Source of the DNA: Oscillospiraceae bacterium
GTDB lineage: Bacteria; Bacillota; Clostridia; Oscillospirales; Oscillospiraceae
Reading direction: 5' to 3'
Length of the DNA stretch: 12,912 bases
NCBI GenBank assembly: GCA_017936205.1
Contig: JAGBGB010000275.1
Location: 1-12,912 of the forward strand
The notes below the pieces were generated by a model. That model saw only the letters and a list, made by a program, of their open reading frames with translations. It ran no database searches and was not told where the DNA came from. Positions 1-7,747 of this stretch are shown piece by piece; position 1 is the first letter of the stretch; every line of letters starts with the position of its first letter. Position numbers and translations under genes: made by a program.

Positions 1-2571
1 CTCCTCAGCACACTGCCTACAGCTTCCGCTTATGAGACCGGTGTCCGTCTTGGTGGGCTGGGTGCTGACGGTGTAGATGAAGTCGTGCCCTAAGGGGGGA
101 AGCTCTGCCTCGAAGGAGAAGGTTCCGTGCTCTGTGACCTTCCATGTATAGGCCCCCAGACCGGCTTCGGTGCAGCTTGGAGCTCTGAGTACGGTGCAGA
201 TGTAATTCTCTTGATCCAGAAGGGGAAGGCGCAGGCTGCCGGATTCCTTACAGCGACTGCAGATGCCCTCTAAGGTGCCTTCCTCGGTTTCGGTGGGTAC
301 CTTCCACACCTTGTAGTCAAAGGCATGACCCAGAGGGTCTACATAGTTGTCTGTATAGCCTTCGCCGCAGCCTCTACAGGCATAGGTGGTGTAGCCCTGC
401 TGCGTGCAGGTGGCTTTGACTACGGTGACGGTGTAATTGTGAGAGGTTTCAGGAAGGATCACTTCAAAGGAGAAGCTGCCATAGGTGGTATTCTTCCATG
501 TGTAGAGTCCCTTGCCCTCTTCGGTGCAGCTGGGAGCCTGAAGGATTTGGTAGCTATAGTCTACCGTATTCAGCTTAGGCAGGGGAATCAGGCTCTCCTT
601 GTGGCAACGGGAGCAATTGCCTGCGAGGACACCTTCTGCCATGGGGGAGGGTTCCTTTGATACCCTGTAGGACATGGCGTGTCCTTCCTTACAGGGGTCG
701 ACGGTGGTGGTGTAAGCTTGGGCAGTGGTATACCAATCCGGGTATCTGGTGTTGACAGCTGTCAGGAGGAAGGTGTAGATCCCCTTTGGCAGCTCTACTG
801 TGTAGGAGGGCTCTGTCAGGGCTGTTGCGGAGGCATAGGGGGAGCCCTCGGTGGCTGCGCCCATAAAGATCTGCAGCTCATACTGCCGTATATCGTAATT
901 CCCAATGATAGGGGATGCAGTCCAGCTGATCTTCACGGTGTCCCCGTCCGAATACTCAATGGAGCTGATCTGAGGAGCTTCGGGGTGGTCGGGCTTGCTG
1001 TAGCTGACCCCATCCCGAAGCAGGTCATAAACGGAGAAGACCTGTGCCCCTGTGTCATTGGGCTCATAAAGCTGCACATTGGTGTTGGGTTCATTACTGT
1101 TGCCCTCTACATCCATAACGAGGCTTGTATCGTGGGCAGGGGAAAGGGTATAGCCTGCACTCTTGGAATGGAGGAACCAGCGCTGTGCCTGTGCTCCTGT
1201 TCCCTCGGAGACCTGAATGTTGGTTCCGGAGGAGGATCCCCCCTGTGCTGCCGTCAGATACAGACCGGAGTAAGCATTGCGGATGATATAGGAGCCATCG
1301 GTCTGGCGACCGAAGTGCCAGATCTGCTTGGGATCCTGAGGGTCATTTCCACCTGCTGCAAGCTGCACATTTCTGTCTGCCGCAGCCTCGATGTGAGTCT
1401 GTGTATCTGCCTTGCGCAGGAAGGCGTAGAAGCTCTCGCCGATATTTGCGTGGCTTGGGGCGACCTTGGGAGCGGAACGGACATGGGTGAAGCTGGTCTT
1501 CAGGGTGGACTTGGAGACTGTGGCATCCCAGCGGATCATGCAGTGATCATCCGAGTTGCAGTCTGTATAGGTGACCGTGTCACCCACCACGGCTGTGACA
1601 TAAATGGAGTGTCTGTCATAGCGATATCTTACAATATCTCCCGGCTTCAGGTTGTCCAGGGCAGAGGAGCTGTAGTAGGTCTGCCAGCCGTTGGCATTGC
1701 TACGGGGATTGTAGCCGGTCATGTCGAAGCCGCATTTCTCCGCATAGCCCATGCACTGCCAGGACAGCTCCGTGCCTCCGGTGGGGGCGAAGCCGTTGCA
1801 GGTCTGCATGTAGGTGCCGCAGTACCCCCGATGGGTGGGGCAGGGCTCCTCCGTCCAGCCGTCCTGATTGTTGTACTTGGGTCCGGTTCCCATATTGGGC
1901 ATATGGTTCCAATACTTGCCGTGGGGGAATTTGGCACGCAGAGCCGTTAGGTTCAGGCTGTCTCCGGGTGCACCGAGATCCAAGGGCTCTTCGGAATAAA
2001 AGACGGGATCGGAGAGAATGTCCCCGCTGAGCAGATCGAAGTAGCAGGTGGTCTGCTCGTCCGTCATAAATGCCAGAGTGTCGGGAGCCTCCAACCAGAA
2101 CTGCTTCAGGTCCTCTCTCAGGGGAAGGGGGCTGCACTCCTTACTGTCTAAGTCGTAGTGGAACAGGCTGCCCTCGGTCAGGTAGTACAGGGAGCTTCCG
2201 CTGAGGGCGAAGCGTTGGATCTCTGCAGTGACTGTCAGCAGCTCCTCCTGCTCCTTGGTGCTGAGGTTATACAGCTTTAAGCAGCTGCCTGCGGACAGAT
2301 AGAGCTGAGTTCCACGAGCTATGATCTGATCCACGGGGAAATCCGTCAGGTATTCTTCCTTACTGAGATTCAGGGTTCGACGGTAAAGGAAGGATTCCTT
2401 TTCGCTGTCTACAAAGTAGAACCAATTCCCCTCACATGCCTCCACATCGCTGTTGCGGATGGAGCCACCGGTGGTGTCGTATACTGTGGCATCAGCTCCG
2501 AGGGCAGGGAGGGGACAGCAGCACAGCAGTGTGCAGATGGATAGGATGATCGCAAGGATTCGTCGTTTCAT
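1..2571 (-). CDS. Secreted multidomain protein: CHAP-like peptidase/amidase, ricin-type lectin, Fn3, Cys-pair repeats (C-terminus cut by window edge)
   Basis: An uninterrupted minus-strand frame runs from ATG at 2571 to base 1 (857 codons, no stop), so the C-terminus lies outside the window. GGAGGT lies 4 bases before the ATG. Residues 1 to about 25 form a signal peptide (MKRRILAIILSICTLL, cleavage near ALGA). Residues about 30-190 contain beta-propeller-like repeats such as GSSLYYL and GTQLYLS. Residues about 240-375 resemble a CHAP/NlpC-P60-like cysteine hydrolase: candidate nucleophile Cys273 in SWQCMGYAEKC, LKPGDIVRY at 308-316, candidate His321 in DRHSIYVT, then DCNSDDHCMIRW from 337. 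Residues about 385-517 look like a ricin-type beta-trefoil, with QIWHF and AQRWFL as QxW-type motifs. Residues about 528-625 are Fn3-like. From 627 there are repeats with CSRC, CRGC and CRQC pairs and the phrase SCTE. This suggests a cell-surface or secreted protein acting on peptidoglycan or glycan; the substrate is unknown. The domains are family resemblance by eye, and catalytic residues are inferred. Confidence 0.85.
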   Translation of the reverse strand, partial: MKRRILAIILSICTLLCCCPLPALGADATVYDTTGGSIRNSDVEACEGNWFYFVDSEKESFLYRRTLNLSKEEYLTDFPVDQIIARGTQLYLSAGSCLKLYNLSTKEQEELLTVTAEIQRFALSGSSLYYLTEGSLFHYDLDSKECSPLPLREDLKQFWLEAPDTLAFMTDEQTTCYFDLLSGDILSDPVFYSEEPLDLGAPGDSLNLTALRAKFPHGKYWNHMPNMGTGPKYNNQDGWTEEPCPTHRGYCGTYMQTCNGFAPTGGTELSWQCMGYAEKCGFDMTGYNPRSNANGWQTYYSSSALDNLKPGDIVRYRYDRHSIYVTAVVGDTVTYTDCNSDDHCMIRWDATVSKSTLKTSFTHVRSAPKVAPSHANIGESFYAFLRKADTQTHIEAAADRNVQLAAGGNDPQDPKQIWHFGRQTDGSYIIRNAYSGLYLTAAQGGSSSGTNIQVSEGTGAQAQRWFLHSKSAGYTLSPAHDTSLVMDVEGNSNEPNTNVQLYEPNDTGAQVFSVYDLLRDGVSYSKPDHPEAPQISSIEYSDGDTVKISWTASPIIGNYDIRQYELQIFMGAATEGSPYASATALTEPSYTVELPKGIYTFLLTAVNTRYPDWYTTAQAYTTTVDPCKEGHAMSYRVSKEPSPMAEGVLAGNCSRCHKESLIPLPKLNTVDYSYQILQAPSCTEEGKGLYTWKNTTYGSFSFEVILPETSHNYTVTVVKATCTQQGYTTYACRGCGEGYTDNYVDPLGHAFDYKVWKVPTETEEGTLEGICSRCKESGSLRLPLLDQENYICTVLRAPSCTEAGLGAYTWKVTEHGTFSFEAELPPLGHDFIYTVSTQPTKTDTGLISGSCRQCAEE

Positions 2572-2609
2572 AAGCACCTCCATAGGCTTGTTTATCAATG
2601 GAAATCGGA

Positions 2610-2656
2610 AAAGGAGCCGACTCCAATGTCCTTGGGACATGGGAGTCAGCTCCTTT
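2610..2656 (-). terminator. Long perfect-stem hairpin after rnfB, probable intrinsic terminator
   Basis: The sequence folds into AAAGGAGC/GCTCCTTT, GACTCC/GGAGTC and ATGTCC/GGACAT helices stacked on one another, with single-base mismatches between them and a 3-nt loop. On the minus strand the stem ends in CTTTTCC, so a short U tract follows. It lies 19 bases beyond the rnfB stop and 38 bases before the next minus-strand start, where no clear separate promoter was found. It could therefore be a full terminator or an attenuator giving partial read-through into the secreted-protein gene. Confidence 0.75.
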
Positions 2657-2675
2657 GTTTGAACTCTTGTTTCTC

Positions 2676-3494
2676 TTACAGGGGGGCAGCATCCATGTCG
2701 GTTCTCAGGTTGAAATCGGAAATCAATCGACGGGGACAAACTGCTGCGCAGCGTCCGCAGGATACACACTTGCTGTAGTCGATGACAGCTAAATTGTTCA
2801 GCACATGAATGGCATCGTATTCGCACTGCTTCTCGCACAGGTGGCAGCCCACGCAGCCAACATCACAGACCTGACGGGTGTAGGCTCCTCGTGCCAGATT
2901 GGAGCAGGCGATGACGATATCCGTATTGTAGGTAACAGGGACGATGACCTTACGGGGACAGGCCTCTACGCATTGCATGCAGCCGGTGCACTTGTCGGCA
3001 TCCACTCGGGCAACACCCTTCTCAATATGAATGGCATCAAATTTACACACACTGACACAGGTGCCGAAGCCTAAGCAGCCGTTGGGACAGGCAGAGGGAC
3101 CGTCGCCCGTAACGAACATGGCAGAGCGGCAGTCGGGAATGCCTTCGTATTCGCCCTTGAAGCTGTGGTTGTGACCACGGCATTTGACCATGGCAACCTT
3201 CCGTTCGAAGGCTTCTGCCTCTACTCCCATGATCTGTGCCATTTTTTGGGAGGCTTCTGCGCCGCCGGCGGCACACAGACCGATCTCTGCCTTGCCCTCT
3301 AACACAGCCTGGGCGTAAGCCTGACAGCCTGCATAGCCGCAGCCGCCGCAGTTGGCGCCGGGGAGCGCCTCCTTCAGCAGGGGCAGCCGCTCATCTACCT
3401 TCACGGCGAAGACCTTGGAGGCAATGGCAAGAACCGCACCGAACACAGCGCCCATAATACCCAGCACCAGCACGGCAGAAAGAATGTTGTTCAT
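2676..3494 (-). CDS. rnfB: Ion-translocating ferredoxin:NAD+ oxidoreductase subunit B (RnfB), multi-cluster ferredoxin subunit
   Basis: This is the cytoplasmic electron-entry subunit of the Rnf complex, which accepts electrons from reduced ferredoxin. The 272 residues start with one membrane helix (about 4-28), followed by the RnfB [4Fe-4S] domain with Cys49, 52, 57 and 74 in NCGGCGYAGC. Ferredoxin-type cysteine sets follow: Cys136/140/146/150, Cys169/172/175/179, Cys210/214/217/220/224, and Cys243/246/249/253. This long multi-cluster form is the usual clostridial one. The ATG at 3494 is preceded by AAGGAGGT (3501-3508), which overlaps the stop codon of rnfA, so translation is probably coupled. 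It is the last gene of the operon and is followed by the hairpin at 2610-2656. Confidence 0.97.
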   Translation of the reverse strand: MNNILSAVLVLGIMGAVFGAVLAIASKVFAVKVDERLPLLKEALPGANCGGCGYAGCQAYAQAVLEGKAEIGLCAAGGAEASQKMAQIMGVEAEAFERKVAMVKCRGHNHSFKGEYEGIPDCRSAMFVTGDGPSACPNGCLGFGTCVSVCKFDAIHIEKGVARVDADKCTGCMQCVEACPRKVIVPVTYNTDIVIACSNLARGAYTRQVCDVGCVGCHLCEKQCEYDAIHVLNNLAVIDYSKCVSCGRCAAVCPRRLISDFNLRTDMDAAPL

Positions 3495-3506
3495 AGCTGC
3501 ACCTCC

Positions 3507-4097
3507 TTAGAAAACCTTGAAGCCGGAGAAGCCCATGAAGGACAGGGCAAGCAGACCGGCTGCGATCAGGGCGATGGGGAAGCCCTTGAAGCACTTGGGA
3601 CAATCGCAATCCTCCAGCCGCTCCCGTACAGAGGAGAACAGGACGATGGCGAGGGTGAAGCCCACACCGCCCATCACACCGTAGACCACGGACTCGATGA
3701 AGCTGTAGCCGTTCTGGATGTTCAGCAGAGCCACGCCTAAAACCGCACAGTTGGTGGTGATCAGGGGAAGATAGATGCCCAGTGCCTGATACAGAGCAGG
3801 CATGGCCTTCTGCAGGAACATTTCCACCAGCTGCACCAGTGCGGCAATGACCAGAATGAAGACCACGGTCTGCATATAGCCCAGCTCAAGGGGGGCTAAG
3901 AGATAGTGATCCACAGCCCAGGTAGCAGCGGAGGCAAGCCCCATAACGAAGGTAACTGCCACGCCCATACCAATGGCGGTATCGGACTTCTTGGACACGC
4001 CCATGAAGGGACAAATGCCAAGGAATTTTACCAGAATAAAGTTCTCTGCCAATATGGCGCTGAGGGAAATGGAAAACAGGGAGAGGAACAGATTCAT
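3507..4097 (-). CDS. rnfA: Ion-translocating ferredoxin:NAD+ oxidoreductase subunit A (RnfA), membrane subunit
   Basis: RnfA is one of two homologous integral-membrane subunits (RnfA/RnfE, like NqrE/NqrD) that carry electrons across the membrane through a shared iron-sulfur centre. The 196 residues include about six hydrophobic helices. The two family cysteines are visible: Cys29 in FLGICPFMG and Cys117 in TTNCAVLG. These are the expected ligands of the intramembrane cluster. The start overlaps the rnfE stop by 4 bases (ATGA type). Residues 160-173 read [14 protein letters not shown], where three extra cysteines (164, 166, 169) sit in the loop before the last helix. From memory of the family this loop usually has few or no cysteines. 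Confidence 0.96.
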   Translation of the reverse strand: MNLFLSLFSISLSAILAENFILVKFLGICPFMGVSKKSDTAIGMGVAVTFVMGLASAATWAVDHYLLAPLELGYMQTVVFILVIAALVQLVEMFLQKAMPALYQALGIYLPLITTNCAVLGVALLNIQNGYSFIESVVYGVMGGVGFTLAIVLFSSVRERLEDCDCPKCFKGFPIALIAAGLLALSFMGFSGFKVF

Positions 4098-4723
4098 TTC
4101 TTTCCCTCCTTTTCTTTCATGCGGTCATTGAGCCACTGGGAGAAGGCAATGAGACAGCCCAGAGTCAGGAAGCCGCCTACAGGCAGGATCACCAGCAGAG
4201 CAGGGTACTGTGCATCCAGAAGACGGATGCCGTCTGCACCGAAGACACCCTTGCCGAAGGTACCGCTTCCTAAGAATTCACGGATCACACACATGACCAC
4301 TAAGGCGGCAGTGTAGCCGATGCCCTGTGTGAAACCGTCTACGGCAGAGGCAAGGACACCATTCTTGGAGGCAAAGGCTTCTGCTCTGCCCAGAATGATG
4401 CAGTTGACCACGATCAGGGGAATGAACACACCCAGACTCTCGGACAGGGCAGGCAGATACGCCTTCAGGATCAGATCTACCATGGTCACGAAGCCTGCAA
4501 TGATCACAATGTAGGCTGCAATGCGGATCTTCTCCGGAATGACCTTCCGCAGCAGGGAAATAACCATGTTAGAGCAGATCAGGATCAGAGTCACGGACAG
4601 ACCCATACCCAGACCATTGAACAGAGTTGTGGTAATGGCCATGGTGGAGCAGAGTCCTAAAAGCTGCCCCAGGACCGGATTGTTGGTCAGCAGCCCGTCT
4701 TTTAAGCGATTCTTAAAATTCAC
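4094..4723 (-). CDS. rnfE: Ion-translocating ferredoxin:NAD+ oxidoreductase subunit E (RnfE), membrane subunit
   Basis: RnfE is the second antiporter-like membrane subunit, paired with RnfA around the intramembrane iron-sulfur centre. The 209 residues have the typical start [15 protein letters not shown] with Cys25, and Cys108 in [14 protein letters not shown], matching the two conserved cysteines of the family. Several hydrophobic helices alternate with short loops, and the tail is charged (MKEKEGKK). It overlaps rnfG by 4 bases upstream and rnfA by 4 bases downstream, so the three are probably translationally coupled. Confidence 0.97.
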   Translation of the reverse strand: MNFKNRLKDGLLTNNPVLGQLLGLCSTMAITTTLFNGLGMGLSVTLILICSNMVISLLRKVIPEKIRIAAYIVIIAGFVTMVDLILKAYLPALSESLGVFIPLIVVNCIILGRAEAFASKNGVLASAVDGFTQGIGYTAALVVMCVIREFLGSGTFGKGVFGADGIRLLDAQYPALLVILPVGGFLTLGCLIAFSQWLNDRMKEKEGKK

Positions 4724-5235
4724 GGCTGCACCTCCTTTACGAATTCCACAGCACGGTTTACAGCCTCCGTTACAGCACGGGAGGTTACGGTGGCACCGGT
4801 GAGAGCATCGATGCTGCCTCCGTCCTTGCTGACCTTCAGGTTGCCTTGGGTGCCTGTGAATTGGCTGCGCCAGTCCTCACGGGTGCACTCCGCACCTAAG
4901 GAGGCGGTTTCTGCATGGGAGATCACGGAAACACCTGTGACTGTTCCGTCTGTGCTCACGCCTACCATCAGGTCAATGGCACCGCCGAAACCGTTGGCGT
5001 TCAAGCGGACTACGAAGCCGCCTTCTGCTTGATAAGCCTCAGTAATGCCCTCCTTGCTGACCTCCAGCTTCTCATAGGAGGGGGAGGGAAGGACGGTCTG
5101 CATGGCTTCGTTGGCTTTCTTTGCAGTGTTATCTGCGATCCGTTCTGCGGTCAGGTGGTTGACCAAGCCCAGGAGCCCTGCTACAACCACAGTGATGGCA
5201 AGAAGAATGACGGTTAATTTCAGGATGTACTTCAC
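4720..5235 (-). CDS. rnfG: Ion-translocating ferredoxin:NAD+ oxidoreductase subunit G (RnfG), covalent FMN subunit
   Basis: RnfG carries a covalently bound FMN on the outer face of the membrane and relays electrons within the Rnf complex. The 171 residues begin with a single membrane anchor (about 5-25), followed by an FMN-binding domain. The attachment motif is at 145-149 (LTGAT, consensus S/T-G-A-T); Thr149 is the expected flavin attachment residue, within DALTGATVTSRAV. The family motif SHAETASLGAEC is at 106-117. Size and motifs fit RnfG/NqrC. It overlaps rnfD by 4 bases and rnfE by 4 bases. Flavin transfer normally needs an ApbE protein; none is encoded in this window. Confidence 0.96.
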   Translation of the reverse strand: MKYILKLTVILLAITVVVAGLLGLVNHLTAERIADNTAKKANEAMQTVLPSPSYEKLEVSKEGITEAYQAEGGFVVRLNANGFGGAIDLMVGVSTDGTVTGVSVISHAETASLGAECTREDWRSQFTGTQGNLKVSKDGGSIDALTGATVTSRAVTEAVNRAVEFVKEVQP

Positions 5236-6221
5236 TTCTTACCACCGCCCTTCCTTGCGCCGAAGCGCTTGGGTCTGCCCAGCTTGTCGAAGAAGCCGAT
5301 GCAGCAGTTCATGATCAGAATGGCGAAGCTGACTCCTTCAACATAGGAGCCGAAGTACCTTAACAGAATGGTCAGTACACCGCAGCCGATGCCGTAGGCG
5401 ATCTGACCGTTCTTGGTTACGGGAGAGGTGGTATAGTCCGTTGCCATAAAGATGGCACCTAAGAGCAAACCACCGGACAGCAGCTGATACAGAGCCCATT
5501 CCCAGGGAGCGTTCCCACCCTGAGGGAAGATGAATGCCAGCACAGCAACGGTTCCTAAGTAAGAAAGGGGAATGCGGAGGGTGATCACATGGGTCACCAG
5601 CAGGTACACAAGACCCAGCAGCAGAGCCAGCGCAGAGATCTCACCGAAGGAGCCGCCTACCCTGCCGAAGAACAGCTCCAACAGGCTCTCAGAGGGTAAC
5701 TGCCCAACAGCCAGAGCCTCCATGGGAGTAGCAGCGGTGACTGCGTCCACCGCTCCTGTCATAGGCAGGCTTACACCGGGCTTGTTCCAGTTGCCAGACA
5801 TTAGGGAGGGCCAGCTGAACAGGAAGGCACGTGCAGCCAATGCAGGATTGACGATATTCAGCCCGATGCCGCCGAAGAGCTGCTTGACCACCACAATGGC
5901 GAAGAAGTCTGCAATGATCAGAGTCCAGTAGGGCAGATTCACCGGGCAAACGAAGGCGATCAGAATGCCGGTGACTACCGCAGACCAGTCAGAAATGGAG
6001 CTGTCCTTCTTCATCAGGGTGCGATAGCCCCACTCGAAGAACACGCATGCTATCACAGAGACCACCGTCACTGACAGGGCACGGGGACCGAAGAACCAGA
6101 CCGCTGCAATGAGGGCAGGCGTGAGAGCTAAGCACACATCCCGCATAATGACCCCTGTGGTGCAGCCACTGTGGGCATGGGGGGAGGAGGATAGGGTCAG
6201 CTTCAGATCCTTATACTTCAT
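5232..6221 (-). CDS. rnfD: Ion-translocating ferredoxin:NAD+ oxidoreductase subunit D (RnfD), membrane flavin subunit
   Basis: RnfD is a polytopic membrane protein (NqrB family) that normally carries a covalent FMN and takes part in ion translocation. The 329 residues contain SSSPHAHSG near the N-terminus, CPVNLPYW at 92-99, NIVNPALAARAF at 122-133, the putative flavin-attachment segment DAVTAATPM at 159-167 (Thr165), and MATDYTTSPVT later in the chain. All are recognisable RnfD landmarks. The attachment motif reads T-A-A-T instead of the textbook S/T-G-A-T. The start overlaps the rnfC stop by 4 bases, and the stop overlaps the rnfG start by 4 bases. Confidence 0.96.
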   Translation of the reverse strand: MKYKDLKLTLSSSPHAHSGCTTGVIMRDVCLALTPALIAAVWFFGPRALSVTVVSVIACVFFEWGYRTLMKKDSSISDWSAVVTGILIAFVCPVNLPYWTLIIADFFAIVVVKQLFGGIGLNIVNPALAARAFLFSWPSLMSGNWNKPGVSLPMTGAVDAVTAATPMEALAVGQLPSESLLELFFGRVGGSFGEISALALLLGLVYLLVTHVITLRIPLSYLGTVAVLAFIFPQGGNAPWEWALYQLLSGGLLLGAIFMATDYTTSPVTKNGQIAYGIGCGVLTILLRYFGSYVEGVSFAILIMNCCIGFFDKLGRPKRFGARKGGGKK

Positions 6222-7531
6222 TTCTTCCCCTCCTTTGCTTTGGCATCACGGAGCAGCTTCTTGCCGGTACGGAAGCTCTGAACCAGCGGAATTCTGGCAG
6301 GGCAGCCGTAGGCACAGGAGCCACATTCAATACAATCCATCACGTGCTCTGCCTCTAATGCCTCCAGATCTCTCAGAACCTGTGCCTTGTGGAGGAACAG
6401 GGGCATGAGCTGCATGGGGCATGCCTCCACGCACTTCCCACAGCGGATGCAGTAGGGAAGCACCGAGGCGGGGCGATCTGCTTCGGAATAGCAGGTCAGG
6501 GCATTGTTGCCCTTAATGGTAGATGCCTCTAAGGTATGCTGGGCGATGCCCATCATGGGGCCACCTACGAAGATCTTATAGGGCTGGGAGGCGAAGCCGC
6601 CTGCTGCTTCTACCAGGTCCTCAAAGGAGGTTCCGATGGGAGCTAACAGATTACAGGGCTTGGCAATCGCCTTCCCCGTAACGGTCACTGCACGGCGAAC
6701 CAAAGGCAGACCCTCGAACACCGCATCACAGATGGCGGCGCAGGTTGCCACATTGAAAACAGCACAGCCTACCGCAGCGGGCAGACCACCGGGAGGCACC
6801 TGCCGTCCGGTGACGGCTTGGATCAGCTGCTTCTCTGCGCCCTGAGGGTAGCGCACACGCAGGGGCAGAAGCTCTGCCTCCCCCTGTAATGCCTGCCGCA
6901 GAGCAGCAATGGCTTGGGGCTTGTTGTTCTCCACACCGATGACGGTTCTCTTAGGTTGCAGGATGGTCTTGATCACAGAAATACCACGGAGGATCCGTTC
7001 AGGAGCTTCCTGCATGAGACGGTCATCGGAGGTAATATAGGGTTCGCACTCCGCACCGTTAATGAGGACGGTGTCTACCTTCCCCAGACCGGAGGACAGC
7101 TTCACGCTTGTGGGGAAGCCTGCACCGCCCATGCCTGTAATTCCTGCCTCCCGAATGATGGAGATCAGCTCCTCCGGGCTCAGGCCCTGAATGCTCTCCC
7201 GCTTCTGCAGGTCGGGGCAGAGGGTGTATTTGCCGTCACTGGCAATGACGATGGATTCTACATAAGTACCTGTAGGTGCCGGACGGGGACCGATGCGAAC
7301 CACCTCGCCGGAAACGGAAGCATGAACAGGAGCACACAGACCCTGACCGTCTCCGATCTTCTGCCCCACTGTGACCCGATCTCCAATGGAGACCAGAGGC
7401 TTGCAGGGAGCCCCAATGTGCTGGGACATGCAGATGGTCACCGTCTTGGGATAAATGGGTGTAATGGGCATTTGGCAGCTCAGCTCCTTATAGCCCTTGG
7501 GATGCACCCCACCGAAAAAAGAGTGTGCCAT
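6218..7531 (-). CDS. rnfC: Ion-translocating ferredoxin:NAD+ oxidoreductase subunit C (RnfC), NADH-site subunit
   Basis: RnfC is the peripheral cytoplasmic subunit that exchanges electrons with NAD+/NADH through FMN and iron-sulfur clusters. From the ATG at 7531 it has 437 residues and starts MAHSFFGGVHPKGYKELS, the usual RnfC opening. This start has GAGGTG at 7541-7546 with a 9-base spacer. Upstream in-frame GTG (7543) and ATG (7540) lie in or next to that ribosome site, so they are less likely. The nucleotide/flavin-binding loop GMGGAGFP is at 133-140. Two [4Fe-4S] sets follow: Cys361/364/367/371 (CIRCGKCVEACP) and Cys400/403/406/410 (CIECGSCAYGCP). It is the first gene of the rnf operon and overlaps rnfD by 4 bases. 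Confidence 0.97.
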   Translation of the reverse strand: MAHSFFGGVHPKGYKELSCQMPITPIYPKTVTICMSQHIGAPCKPLVSIGDRVTVGQKIGDGQGLCAPVHASVSGEVVRIGPRPAPTGTYVESIVIASDGKYTLCPDLQKRESIQGLSPEELISIIREAGITGMGGAGFPTSVKLSSGLGKVDTVLINGAECEPYITSDDRLMQEAPERILRGISVIKTILQPKRTVIGVENNKPQAIAALRQALQGEAELLPLRVRYPQGAEKQLIQAVTGRQVPPGGLPAAVGCAVFNVATCAAICDAVFEGLPLVRRAVTVTGKAIAKPCNLLAPIGTSFEDLVEAAGGFASQPYKIFVGGPMMGIAQHTLEASTIKGNNALTCYSEADRPASVLPYCIRCGKCVEACPMQLMPLFLHKAQVLRDLEALEAEHVMDCIECGSCAYGCPARIPLVQSFRTGKKLLRDAKAKEGKK

Positions 7532-7567
7532 TCTTTGCATCACCTCAATTCATATTTATACAAGTTT

Positions 7568-7576
7568 ATCATAGCA
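7568..7576 (-). promoter_or_regulatory. Extended -10 promoter element for the rnf operon
   Basis: The minus strand reads TGCTATGAT, an extended -10 (TGnTATnAT type). Its downstream end is about 36 bases before the chosen rnfC start, which leaves a 5' leader of roughly 30 bases. No good -35 hexamer is seen at 16-18 bases upstream, which is acceptable for an extended -10 promoter. The surrounding sequence is AT-rich. The start site is inferred. Confidence 0.55.
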
Positions 7577-7656
7577 TAAAACACCCGAAAAATCTACGAA
7601 AAATTCAGCAATTTTTCTTGAGATCGCCCAATAAATTCTGGAAGTAAAAGAAAAGT

Positions 7657-7694
7657 CTGCCACAGGATGATGGTCCTCCATCATCTCGTGGCAG
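7657..7694 (-). terminator. Intrinsic terminator on the minus strand, upstream of rnf
   Basis: The stem has CTGCCAC/GTGGCAG outside and GATGATGG/CCATCATC inside, separated by a 2x2 internal mismatch, with a 4-nt loop (TCCT on the plus strand). On the minus strand it is followed by ACTTTTCTTTTAC, a good U-rich tract. It would stop transcripts from the M50 peptidase gene, about 300 bases upstream across repeat copy 1, before they enter the rnf promoter region. Confidence 0.75.
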
Positions 7695-7747
7695 TCTGTA
7701 AGGTCTCAAAGGGATTGCTTGTCAAATAAATGCACCACCCGGGTGGT

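Noticed and set aside
679..1950. 423-codon plus-strand open frame
   Set aside because: It is antisense to the secreted-protein gene, whose minus-strand frame has a signal peptide, ribosome site and recognisable domains. The plus-strand product is cysteine- and glycine-rich with no domain and no proper start context.
7532..7543. Upstream GTG and ATG codons as the rnfC start
   Set aside because: They lie in or directly after the GAGGTG ribosome site and would add four residues before the conserved RnfC opening; the ATG at 7531 has correct spacing.
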